From contig NW_025899905.1 in assembly GCF_022539505.1 (NCBI RefSeq), positions 62,001 to 126,000 of the forward strand: DNA of 64,000 bases, given 5' to 3'. Positions within the stretch are counted from its first letter, which is position 1. Each line of letters starts with the position of its first letter. Below the pieces are notes generated by a model that searched no databases, was not told where the DNA came from, and saw only the letters and a list, made by a program, of their open reading frames with translations. This DNA comes from Lolium rigidum. Its lineage: Eukaryota; Streptophyta; Magnoliopsida; Poales; Poaceae. This document shows, in pieces, positions 1 through 10,261 of this stretch. Position numbers and translations under genes: made by a program.

Positions 1-94
1 GTTGTAATCCAGGCCGTGGGCTGTGGCCCAAGATATCTATTTAAATCTAGGTATCATATTCATGCTTCCCACTCGCTGCAGCCTGCAGGCGGAG
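1..94. repeat. Flanking module of the DUF1668 cluster (copy 1)
   Basis: This stretch holds a phrase like 'ctatttaaatctaggtatc', found again with small changes near 15940, 18358 and 19575. It abuts the DUF1668 fragment directly, so the last third of that gene copy is missing here and has been replaced by sequence that normally lies beyond the stop codon. The outer edge lies before the window. Confidence 0.6.
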
Positions 95-631
95 ACAAGA
101 TGGTGCGCCCGCTCGGGTGGACGGCGTGGGCGGTGACGCTCGAGGGGTTGAACTGGAGCCCGGTATGGGAATGGGAGGTGTCGGAGATCCAGCAAAGGGA
201 GGGAATCATCGGGGAAAGGCTGCCGCCGCTACTATTTGTCGTTTTCGCTCACGTCTTTGCGGCCGGTCGTCTTCTTCAGGCAGTGCAGGGCCCCGTGGTA
301 CTTATCCCAGTAGCACCGGCCGTTGCTACTGAAAGGAGTGGTGTAGGACTCCAGCACATAGAGCCTGTTTCCGGCGGCCACGGCCATGTCGTGGCCGTAG
401 AACAGGTCTTCCGGAAGGAGATCGGACTCGGTCAGCCAGGCCGTGTTGGTGTCGTAGACGATGGTCACGCCGCCTACGCTCGTCGAGTTCTCGACGCACC
501 GCGTGCCCGTGGCGCCCAGGGCGCGCGGCGAACCTCGTCGGTTTTCGCCCGACAGGATCGAGTCCCCAGGGGTAGGCGGACGACCGGAGGCGGAAGAGGA
601 GGAGCGAGGCTCATCCGTAGAACCGGAGTGG
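95..631 (-). pseudogene. DUF1668 gene copy A, 3' part (split by a LINE)
   Basis: The minus-strand translation (for example YDTNTAWLTESDLLPEDLFY and GHDMAVAAGNRLYVLES) closely matches the intact copy at 19922-21271. The fragment covers the middle of that protein. Its last roughly 180 residues are absent, because downstream flanking sequence follows directly at about 94. At the other end it stops at 631, where an L1-type LINE is inserted; the 5' part resumes at 8651. Frameshifts are also present, so this copy cannot make the full protein. The function of the DUF1668 family is unknown. The family assignment is from memory of its motifs; the relation to the copy at 19922 is seen directly. Confidence 0.8.
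613..631. repeat. LINE target-site duplication, left copy
   Basis: The 19-bp sequence atccgtagaaccggagtgg occurs here and again at 8651-8669, immediately after the A-rich tail of the LINE. Joining the two flanks with one copy removed restores the DUF1668 reading seen at about 20960-20995. Confidence 0.95.
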
Positions 632-662
632 TCATCGGAGAGATCCTTCGGAGGATGGCAAA

Positions 663-1508
663 ATGACCGTTAGGCGACAGGCGGGCGACGCGGGTGGCGA
701 TCTCGCCACCCAATCGCCGGCGACGGGGCCGCCGCTGCGGGATCTGTCGGCTTCAGGAGCGCTGCGGTGTGGTCCGGCGACATCCAAGGAGCCGAAGGAG
801 AGGCCGTCGGCCCTCTTTTCGGTGGTGCCGGTGGATGTTGCGGGCTGCTCATCGGAGAGATCCTTCGGGAGTCGTTTCTGGGCGTTGCAACCGGACGAAG
901 AAGGTGACGAGAGTGACGATGAGGAGCTTGTCGCGTCTGGAGATGAGGAATCGCCGGTCAGAGAAGGAGTTCGTCTGGCATCCTACCTTTGCCGTACTCC
1001 TTCGCCGTCGCAAAATGCAGACCTTTCCGAAGATCCAGCTAAGCTTAACCAGAGGCAAATGAAGAGGTTACGGCGGCGGGATGTTCAGCGTCTAGCGACC
1101 CGAGCGGCGATTTTCTTCTCTTCAAGCGCAGGTACGGATGTTTCATCCTCTCCGGTACTGGTCAAGAAAGCTAGATCGTTGGATCACATAAAATTGCCGG
1201 TGCTCGAGCCGTCAGTCTTTGTGGACGATGACAATGGAGGTTGGACGATGGTTCATCGGCGGCGTTGGTCGCCGGCGTCCATGTCAGGGAACCAAGATCC
1301 GGGGTTGACGGAAATTTCAAAATCGTTGACTGTGGACCAGGCTCGGTTGCGGGCCGGGACACAGAGACTCGGGCGCTGTTTGGGCCCAAAGTTTAGGCAG
1401 GCAAGTCAACCTCGCGATCGTTTGGAAGGCGATCGCGTTCCGAGGATAGCCAAGGTGGGTGAGGCGTCGATCGGATTTGCCTTTCGCAAATTTCTTGGCT
1501 TGACCTAG
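663..1508 (+). CDS. LINE 5' reading frame, 281 aa, no known domain
   Basis: An ATG-started frame near the 5' end of the LINE. The product is rich in Ser, Arg and acidic residues, with an acidic stretch (DEEGDESDDEE) and a basic stretch (RQMKRLRRRDVQRLATR). No domain is recognised. It ends at a TAG (1506-1508) and the same frame stays open through 1509-1562 into the RGG-box ORF at 1563, so it may be the N-terminal part of ORF1 cut by one stop codon rather than a separate protein. It belongs to the mobile element, not to a host gene. Confidence 0.45.
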   Translation: MTVRRQAGDAGGDLATQSPATGPPLRDLSASGALRCGPATSKEPKERPSALFSVVPVDVAGCSSERSFGSRFWALQPDEEGDESDDEELVASGDEESPVREGVRLASYLCRTPSPSQNADLSEDPAKLNQRQMKRLRRRDVQRLATRAAIFFSSSAGTDVSSSPVLVKKARSLDHIKLPVLEPSVFVDDDNGGWTMVHRRRWSPASMSGNQDPGLTEISKSLTVDQARLRAGTQRLGRCLGPKFRQASQPRDRLEGDRVPRIAKVGEASIGFAFRKFLGLT

Positions 1509-1562
1509 AAGAAGAGTTCGGCGGCGGCTCCAGTCATCCGTCGTCGTACTGTCGAGATCGCC

Positions 1563-4500
1563 ATGAGTGGAGACGGAGGCCGGGGTGGGTTCAACCCCGG
1601 GCGAGGTGGTTTCAACGCTGGGCGCGGAGGTTTTGGAGGTGGTCGTGGAAACTACGGCGGCCGCGGTGAGTTCGGTGGTGGCCGCGGAGATTTTGGTGGT
1701 GGCCGTGGTGACCACGGCTTCGGCGGCGAGCGCGGCAACTATGCTGCCAGTCGTACTAGCTATGGCGCTGGCCGTGGTGGCTACGGCAACAACCGAACAG
1801 ATTATGGTCCGAGAGGGAGATTTGCTCAAGGTTCTGGTCGTGATTATGCTGGCTATGGCACTGGGCGTGGTCAACAGGGCCATGGTTTTGGTGTCGGCGG
1901 GGGAAACCGCAACTTTGTGCAAGGTGAATCAAGCGGCTCGGCTGGCTCGAGCTATGGTGGAAACGAGAGAGAATTCGCGCTATGGAGGTAATCAGAGTCG
2001 GTGGAACAATGGGCGGGGTGGCGCCATGGCAAATTAGAGTAGGGGGCAGGTCTCAGATGGTGCTCTTCGTGGAGGCATCGACGCCGTTCTCTTGCAGCAG
2101 ACTGTTGAGGCGGTTGTGGCGGCTGTGACAGCTGCTACAAAGCCCAAGGAGGTTGTGGCAGAACAACCTAATTTGGCGGTGCACTCTTCTGAACCGGCGG
2201 CTGGGGTTACTAATGTTGTTGAGGATCCGGTTGCGGAACCTATTTCATCGGTGACACAACCATTGGGGACGACACAGAGCGCTCCCCAAGCTTCTGGGCC
2301 TGCGGCTATTGACAAAGAGAGTGACGGTCAGGGTGCATCTAAGAAGAAAAAGGAGGAGAAAGCTGGTTGCTTTCGGTGCAAGAAGCCGGGGCATTATATT
2401 GATGACTGCCCTACTCCTTTCTGCGATATTTGTGAGTCTATTCATCATATCACATATGCATGTCATCTTTTAAATGCTCCTAAACCAACTGCTATCCTTC
2501 ATGGTTATGCAAATGAGGGGCTTATGTTTTTTGAGCTTGCATGTGGGGTATTCAAGGCTAAGGCAGAAAATCCAAAACTGGCAAAAGTAATGGTTGAAGG
2601 TATTACTTTGACTATTCCAGAAATTATTGAACAGCTCAAGAAGATTGTTCCTTCGGAAAAGTTTATTTGGGAGGTTTTTCATTTCAAGGATAATATTTAT
2701 AGAGTTAAACTTCCCAGTAAGTTAGAGGTCCAACGATTGAAGAATTTTGGCACATACATTTGCACCGACAAGGAGGCTTGTCCGGCTTTTGACTCATGGT
2801 CCTCTCGTGGAGGAGCCCTTACACATGCTTCCAGAGGTTTGGGTTCGTGTTTCGGGGTTGCCATCGGATGTTAGATCGGACTATTTAACCCTATGGGGAG
2901 TGGGAACTCTATTTGGAAAAACTCTAGACGTGGATATGGCTTATACTCGCAAGAATAAAGTGCTAAGAACCAAGATTGGGTGTCTTGATCATAGACTTAT
3001 TCCTGCAGATAGTGACATGTTCATAAGGAGAGGTTTTTATAAGCTACATTTTGAAGTTGAGCTTGAGGATGAGTCTCATGAGGTTACTATGGTGGAGGCA
3101 AATAATGGATCTGATGGAAATAATGGAGATAATCAAGGTGAAGAGAAGAATGGAGATGCACATGATATGGACATGGATGGTAGGGATAAGGGCATAGAAG
3201 GGGCATCTAAAGGTAATGATCAAGTTGGCTCAAATTCTAATAAAGGAGGAGATGTTATGCAAGAACAATGTGATTTTTTAGAGGATATCCAGTTTGGGTC
3301 TGTGGATGTTAAGTGTGTCTCTCCAGGTAACCAGAGTGTTGTAAAAAAATCGAGCTGTCCCTATTTTATTACATACATCTAATTCCAATTCTTTGGCACA
3401 AAATGACAAACTTTGCACGTTTTCCGATGTAGATATGCTGAACAGAGTTGCTACTCCGGGATTGGTGAGTACGGGGATCAGTGCACTGAGCAGACAGACC
3501 GCTGCATCGGGCAGGATCTGCCTGTCTGCCGCGCCCGGCACGCATGGTGCCTCGTGGAGGGCCGCCACTGGCCGACGGCTCGCTCGCTGCCTCTGCTGTC
3601 GCCTCGCCCCGGGACACGAGCGGCGCAGCTGATTCGCTGCATGCTGCTGGCAAGCTGTTGGCTGGTTTGCTGCAGGCTGTGGCAACTGGGCGTGCTGCGG
3701 CTGAGGCGGGATTGTCTGCGCCAAGAATAAGCACTTCGCCGGTTGCGGTGAAGCACACCGCACCGCAGAAGATCCAGGCGGTGGCGGTCAGCCAGTCAGA
3801 GATGAGCGCGCCACGCGAGGGCAACCAGATGCCAATGATTGGCGCCATGCAAGATGGATTGGCTGTGCAGCATTCTGCTAGGGTCCTTGGTGGGCCTGAT
3901 GGTGAGTTTTTGGCAAATAATTTAGATGATTTAAACTTCGGTGTTTCGCAGCGTTTTGATCTTGATTGGTCTTCTGATTCTGTACATGATATGAATATTT
4001 GTGACAATGTAGGAGTGGGATCAGGGGGATCGTTGGAACATTCTAAGGGACGTAATACTGTCGACGTTTTGGCAATGGCTAAGGGTGATGGCTTATGTGC
4101 CACGAAAGAAGTGATGGGGGTTGCCTCATCTTCAGTCCATGTTGGTAAGCCCTTAGATTCTATTGTATCCTGTTCTGTGAAGGTGAAATCTAGTGTGAGT
4201 TTAGAAGTTATTGATAATTCTGTCGTCAACTCGGCAGTTCGACCCACTACGGAGGAGGTCATTGCTTTTGGTGGAATTGCGAAGCCTTCACTTGGGGTGA
4301 GGTCTAGTGCTAGGTTGGCTGGGCAGCCCGATGGAGATATGTTTCAAATGGACAAGGCTATGAGGATTGCACAGTCGAGGGATGCCTCGGGTGTAGGTAA
4401 GTCTCTATCTTCTAAACTTTCTATTGTCAATATGCCAGATGATGAGATTATGCATAAGGCGGAACGGTTGGGGATTTCTTTAGGTCATTCTGAAGGAGAG

Positions 4501-4800
4501 GTAGTAAAATCTATTAGAGGAATTAAATTGTTAGAAGAGGAACGGATATTAACTATGCTGCAAAAAAATATAGATGAGTATATAAATAAGGAGGATGATC
4601 CATCAAATCTTGTTATGTCTAAAGTTTCTACTTTATGTAGTGACCTGGCGGAGGATGATTGCATCCCACTGGATTTAGATGATCATTTGGAACATCTAGA
4701 TCCGGTGATTAAGGAAAAGAGGTCTAGGGTCAGGAAAGTCTATGATACTACAAATATTTGTAAAAGTACAAGGAGAAGAATTAAGCGGCAATTTTCATAA
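1563..4800 (+). pseudogene. LINE ORF1 (RGG box, CCHC zinc knuckles, DUF4283-like), broken
   Basis: ORF1 proteins of L1-type LINEs bind the element RNA and form the RNP. Parts visible in order: an RGG/GGRG box (1563-1990); two CCHC knuckles, CFRCKKPGHYIDDC and CDICESIHHITYAC, at about 2370-2465; a DUF4283-like part containing WVRVSGLPSDVRSDYLTLWG at about 2850-3030; and a long C-terminal region with no known domain (3544-4797). The frame is broken in this copy: a shift near 1970, a TAG at 2035-2037, a shift near 2800, one near the A-run at 3345, and one near 3550-3630. The terminal TAA (4798-4800) overlaps the ORF2 ATG. Confidence 0.85.
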
Positions 4801-7800
4801 TGCAGAATATTAAAGGTATAAACTGGAATCCTGGGGGTTTTGGGGATACTGCTAAGCACCTGTTTGTAAAAGAGGCAATTAGGGAACACAAATTAGACTT
4901 TGTAGCTTTATTGGAGACTGGACGGTCTAATTTCTCTATTCCTTTTTTAAATCAGTTGGCTGCGGGATATAGCTACTCCTGGTTTTGTTTACCACCACAT
5001 GGTCGATCTGGGGGCATTTTAGTTGGTATTAATTCGGACACGCTCGAAGTGCTCAAAGTGAGTACTGGAGATTTTTGTGTTAAATTGCATATTAAGTGTA
5101 AAAGGGATGGTTTTGAATGGATTCTTGTGCCTGTCTATGGGGCTGCCCAAGATGCGCATAAGGCTGAGTTTTTAGCGGAACTAGTACGTATTTGTGAGAC
5201 TGAAACATTACCTATGTTGGTAGGTGGTGATTTCAACATCATTCGAAAACGTGATGAAAAGAATAATGATAATTTTAACGCTCGTTGGCCTTTTGTTTTT
5301 AATGCCATTATTGAGCATTTGAACCTGCGTGAAATTGTTCTTTCGGGAAGACAGTTTACGTGGGCAAATCGTAGGGAGGTACCAACCTATGAGAAATTGG
5401 ATAGAGTGCTTGCCTCTATTTCTTGGGAACAAAAATTCCCCCTTGTCACTGTGCGGGCCTTGACAAGAGCGGAATCTGACCATACTCCGATTCTTATCGA
5501 CTCAGGGGTGAAAGCACACTTGGGTAATAAACCAAAGTTCTCCTTTGAGTTGCATTGGCTGCGACAAGAAGGATTCTTTGATATGATTGCAAAGGAGTGG
5601 AAGTCGGTACTAGTGGGATTAAACCCAATGGATGTATGGTTGAATAAATTGAGGCATATCAGAAGATTCCTTAAAGGATGGGCAAAGAACCAAAGTGGGC
5701 AATATAAAAAAGAAAGGGATAGGTTAATATGTATTATCGATGGGTTAGATTTGAAGGCCGAAACAAACAGTTTATCGACGGTAAAGAGAGAATCGCTTAA
5801 AGATGCAAATGAGAAACTGAATAGATTGCGAAGAGAGGAAGAGGCTAAGTGGGCGCATCGAGCTAAGGTTAAGCATATACAGGAAGGGGGGAGCAATACG
5901 AGATACTTTCATTTGATTGCAAATGGGAAGCACAGGAGAAAGAAAAAATTTCAGTTAGAACAACAGGAGGGAACTATTGTTGGGGAAGATAATTTGAAAG
6001 TATACATTACGGAGTTTTATAAAAAACTTTTTGGGGCTCCGATATCTAATAACATCTCCTTGGTTGAGGAAGAGGTGCAGGATATTCCTCAGATATCGAC
6101 TGTCGAGAACGCGATCTTGACAGCTTCTTTTTCTGAGGAGGAGGTTCACGATGCACTTTTTCAGATGGAGGGTAATAAAGCGCCAGGGCCTGATGGCTTC
6201 CCAGCTGAGTTTTATCAGAAATTTTGGGAAGTAATAAAAGATGATTTGATGGCGTTGTTCAATCAATGTAGTATTGGGGATTTGCCTCTTTACAAATTGA
6301 ATTTCGGTGTCATAACTTTATTACCAAAGAAAGAGGATGCGGTGCAAATACAACAATATAGACCTATCTGTCTTTTGAATGTGTGTTTCAAAATCTTTAC
6401 CAAAGCTGGTACAAATCGGATTACGGGAATTGCACCACGAGTTATAAGACCAACTCAATCCGCTTTTATGCCTGGCAGAAATATTTTAGAAGGGGTGGTC
6501 ATTCTACATGAAACTATTCATGAGTTACATAATAAGAAATTAGATGGGGTTTTATTCAAGATTGATTTCGAAAAGGCATATGATAAAGTGAAATGGTCAT
6601 TTTTACAACATACTTTGAGGATGAAGGGGTTTGCCCCTGAATGGTGTAGGATGATCAATCAATATGTCCAAGGGGGTAGTGTAGGAGTTAAGGTAAATGA
6701 TGACATTGGTCATTATTTCCAAACTAAAAAAGGGCTGAGACAAGGTGATCCTTTGTCACCTATTCTATTTAATATTGTGGTGGACATGCTTGCTATCTTA
6801 ATTGAGAGAGCAAAAAATGACGGTCAAGTAGGTGGACTCATTCCTCACCTTGTTGAAGGGGGGATCTCTATCCTACAGTATGCGGATGATACTATCCTTT
6901 TCTGGGAACATGATTTACAAAAAGCAGTAAATATGAAACTGATTCTATGCCTTTTCGAAGAGCTATCCGGGCTTAAAATCAATTTTCACAAGAGCGAGAT
7001 TTTTTGTTTTGGGAAGGCAAAGGAGGAAGTGGACCAGTATAAACAGATCTTTGGATGTGACGCTGGGTCTCTACCTTTTAAATATTTAGGTATTCCTATC
7101 CACTTTAGAAAGCTTAGAATATCTGATTGGTATCCAGTGGAGACCCGATTTGAGAGCAAATTGGGATGCTGGAAGGGCCGTTTATTGTCCTATGGTGACA
7201 GACTAGTCTTTATCAATTCAGTGTTAACTAGCTTACCGATGTTCATGTTGTCTTTCCTAGAAATACCCGTTGGGGTAAGGAAAAGACTGGACTTTTATAG
7301 GTCTCGTTTCTTCTGGCAATCTGAGGAAAACAAAAGAAAATATAGGCTCACCAAGTGGAATATCGTATGCAGACCTAAGGATCAAGGGGGTCTTGGTATC
7401 GAGGTCATTGAATTGAAAAATAGATGTTTATTGAGTAAGTGGCTTTATAAACTTCTTAGCGAGGATGGGGTATGGCAAGAACTGCTGCACAACAAATACC
7501 TAAGACAAAAGACATTATCAGAGGTACAAGCTAAACCTACAGACTCTCCCTTTTGGAAGGGATTGATGAGGGTTAAAGAGGATTTTTTTTAACAGAGGTT
7601 TTTTTAAGATCGGTAATGGTACTCATATCCGTTTTTGGGAAGATACATGGTTAGGAAATACACCATTAGCTCAACAATATCCATCCTTATATAGTATAGT
7701 GCATCATAAGAATGTAACAGTAGCTCATCTGTTAGCCCAAACACCTATGAATATCAGTTTCAGAAGGTTGTTATTGGAAAATAAATGGTCTCTATGGTTA

Positions 7801-8488
7801 CAATTATGCAGGAAACTTATGAGGATTAATTTATCTGATGAGAAAGATCAATTTGTTTGGAAATTGACAACAAATGGTGTGTTTACCGTGAAATCTATGT
7901 ATGAGGATCTCATGAATGACCATACCCCTTTCTTAAGAAAATACCTTTGGAAAGTTAAAGTTCCCCTAAAGATAAAAATATTTATGTGGTTCTTAAGCAA
8001 TAAAGTTCTACTTACTAAGGATAATTTAGCCAAAAGAAGATGGACGGTTGTACAAAATGTGTTTTTTGTGGCGAACAGGAGTCTATTGAGCATTTGTTCA
8101 TCACTTGTCCTTTAGCTAAAATTCTTTGGCGTACGATCAATTTTACTTTTGCTCTCCCACCTCCATCCAATATTACCAATATGTTTGGTAATTGGTTGCA
8201 TGGAGTTGATAGACAATCAAAGGCTTTCATCCGTATTGGGGTCTCTCGCCTTATGTTGGTCTATCTCGGAGGACAAGGAATGATATTATTTTTAACAAGA
8301 AAACTTCCTTTCACTTTTTGCAGGTTATCCATATGGTGTCACACTGGGTCCGAGTTGTGGGCTCTTCGTCACCGGAAGGACAGCGGGATGCTATGGCTAC
8401 TTTGGATGCACACGGCTCCAGATGGTCGCTCAGGATATCTTGTGCCAGGCTGGCTGGCGTCACAATAGACGGTTACAATGAAGTGTAG
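4800..8488 (+). pseudogene. LINE ORF2: endonuclease, reverse transcriptase, zf-RVT, broken
   Basis: ORF2 nicks target DNA and reverse-transcribes the element RNA. The frame is open from 4800 to 7592 (930 aa). Its N-terminal AP-like endonuclease shows LLETGRSNF, GGDFNIIRKRDE and SDHTPI. The reverse transcriptase shows GNKAPGPDGFPAEFYQKFW, YRPICLLNV, FKIDFEKAYDKVKW, LRQGDPLSPILFN, the catalytic YADD (near 6880) and FKYLGIPI. A run of eight T at 7583-7590 shifts the frame into TAA; with seven T the frame would continue. The zf-RVT part (CTKCVFCGEQESIEHLFITC) follows after a second shift near 8040, a third lies near 8268, and the ancestral stop is TAG at 8486-8488. No RNase H domain is seen. Confidence 0.93.
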
Positions 8489-8650
8489 TCCGTTTTCTCT
8501 TGTTTTCTTTCGCTGGTTGATTCTTGTATCAATCCTAGGCGATGCCTGAATTGTTTTAACCTTGTTTTGATACTCTATTAATAAAAGACCGTGTGCATCA
8601 TCATGATGCAGAAGCCGGGGTCATATTCCCCATTTCGAAAAAGAAAAAAA

Positions 8651-8948
8651 ATCCGTAGAACCGGAGTGGACGTCGTCGTCAATGTCCAGCTTGTGGATCG
8701 CGAAGCCGTTCTCCTCGTGGTCTTCTAGCGCCACGTAGAGGTGCCCCTTGGTCGCTGGCTTTGCTGCCGGCCGACGCCGCCGGTTGGGTTTTGCGCCGGA
8801 GATTCGCACCAGATCCCGGCCGGTTGGACGAAACAGATCGAGACGTTATCCATGCTGCTGCCGGCCGCTGGCGCCAACCTACCGACGGGGGCCTGAAGGG
8901 GGCTGGCGCGTCTGAGATCCGACGGAGTAGGCACCGCCAAGACGCCAT
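8651..8948 (-). pseudogene. DUF1668 gene copy A, 5' part
   Basis: This is the start of the gene split by the LINE. The ATG is at 8946-8948 on the minus strand and opens MASWRCLLRRISDAPAPFRP, matching MAAWRCLLLRRISDSPAPFR of the intact copy. A frameshift near 8810 separates this from the downstream part reading KGHLYVALEDHEENGFAIHK. The first 19 bases are the right copy of the LINE target-site duplication. Confidence 0.85.
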
Positions 8949-9158
8949 CGCCGCAGCAGACCTAAAAACAAGACTAGCGGGCGACACAAGGCAGCTTGTG
9001 TAGTCTACGTGGAGAAAAACTAGACGTATCCCTGTGACCTGGTGCAAGGCAAGAGAGGAACTCATCGAGTCGAGCGTCCGGGTGGTAGGGAAAGAGAACA
9101 AATTAAGGATCGAATACGTACGTGCCCAACTACAGTACACGTACTAACTAACCAAACG

Positions 9159-9166
9159 AAAGACCC
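9159..9166. repeat. Probable target-site duplication of the truncated LINE
   Basis: The 8-bp aaagaccc occurs here and at 10979-10986, at the two ends of the truncated LINE. It is short and partly overlaps the A-tail, so it is tentative. Confidence 0.5.
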
Positions 9167-9296
9167 TGGGTGAGAGATATCAAGGGAGGGCTCTCAGCAC
9201 AGGCTATTGCGCAATATCTACATCTTTGGGACATTGTAGAAGGCACCAACCTGATGGTGGGAAAGATCGATGAGGCGGTCTGGCGTTGTACGGTAA

Positions 9297-10261
9297 GGGT
9301 GTGTTTGGTAGACCGGGGGAGCTCAGATTTTCCCTCCCCAACCCACCTTTTGTTAAGAGAAGTTGTTTGTTAGGTCGGCTCGAGCCAACTCCCCACTGCC
9401 CAACTCATACGAAAAACGGGCGAGAGCCCTGCCCGAGAGCGAAGCTCAAATCGAGCTTCGCTACTCATCCGGGGCGAGCACATCCCGCAAGACCCCCAGA
9501 CCCCCACCCGAAGCCTCATTTCCCCCGTCCTCCTCCTCCTCATGTCTTCTCTCTCTGCGTCTCCTCTCCCGTCCCTCCTCCGACCCTCCTCTTCCTCCCC
9601 TGAGAAGCTCCCAGGTCGCCCCTCCTCCCATGCCGGCCCTCCTCCGACCCTCCTGCTCTCCCGCTGGCCGTCGTACTGCCAGGAAGCCGCCTCGACGATG
9701 CGCTGCACCGGCCAAGACGCGCCGCCACGAAGCTTCTTCCAGGACGCGCTGCTAGGACGCCACCAGAACGCGCCGCACCGGTAAAGACGCGCCGCCGGGA
9801 AGCTGCGTCGACGCGCCGCCAGGTCGCGCCGCCAGGTCCGCCCGCACCGGCCAGGACGCGCCGCCAGGAAGCTTCCTCCAGGACGCGCTGCTACGACGCC
9901 ACCAGAACGCGCCGCGCCGGTAAAGACGCGCCGCCGGGAAGCTGCGTCGACGCGCCGCCGCATACGCCGCCAGGTCGGCCCGCATCGGCCAGGACGCCGC
10001 CGCCAGTACGCCCAGTACGGTGGTCTTCAAGAAGAAAGGACCCGATTGCTTTTTGATTTTCTTCTTAAGGACCTCTGTGTAATTTTTTTCACCCAGCACG
10101 TCTCAACCTATACAACCTTTGCCAAACAACATCTCAACTTGCCATCTCTCAACTGATACAGGCTACCAAACAAGCAACAAATCTCAGTTGGGCATGTATG
10201 AGGTCACCATGTATGAGGGGAGATAGTTATTCTGAGGTGGCACAGGCTACCAAACACACCC
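9297..10261. mobile_element. Non-autonomous PIF/Harbinger element, 965 bp
   Basis: Perfect 15-bp terminal inverted repeats, gggtgtgtttggtag at the left and its complement ending at 10261, are flanked by the 3-bp duplication TAA (9294-9296 and 10262-10264). The TIR start and TAA/TTA target are characteristic of PIF/Harbinger. No transposase is encoded. The inside is very GC-rich with internal repeats, unlike the AT-rich Tourist MITEs in this window. Confidence 0.9.
9728..9970. repeat. GC-rich direct repeat inside the Harbinger element
   Basis: Two copies of a roughly 130-bp unit lie head to tail (about 9741-9840 and 9873-9970). Shared phrases include ccaccagaacgcgccgc, ggtaaagacgcgccgccggg and aagctgcgtcgacgcgccgc. 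Antisense translations give repeated Arg/Ala-rich peptides with no known domain; I see no reason to call them genes. Confidence 0.75.

Larger units (their letters stand above)
632..8650 (+). mobile_element. Near full-length L1-type LINE retrotransposon
   Basis: An 8-kb non-LTR retrotransposon bounded by a 19-bp target-site duplication, with an A-rich tail (gaaaaagaaaaaaa) and no terminal repeats. It carries a GC-rich 5' region with a reading frame, a long ORF1 (RGG box, two CCHC knuckles, DUF4283-like part) and an ORF2 with AP-like endonuclease, reverse transcriptase (YADD) and zf-RVT domains. The 3' end, with a cgtgtgcatcatcatgatgc phrase before the tail, looks like other grass LINEs. The copy is dead: ORF1 and ORF2 both have frameshifts. 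It inserted into DUF1668 copy A in the orientation opposite to that gene. Confidence 0.95.

Noticed and set aside
3278..4262. Minus-strand frames over LINE ORF1
   Set aside because: Antisense to the element's coding strand, no domain.
9363..9963. Open frames of 130-197 aa on both strands in the Harbinger element
   Set aside because: Low-complexity Pro/Arg/Ala frames created by the GC-rich repeat; no start context, domain or splice evidence.
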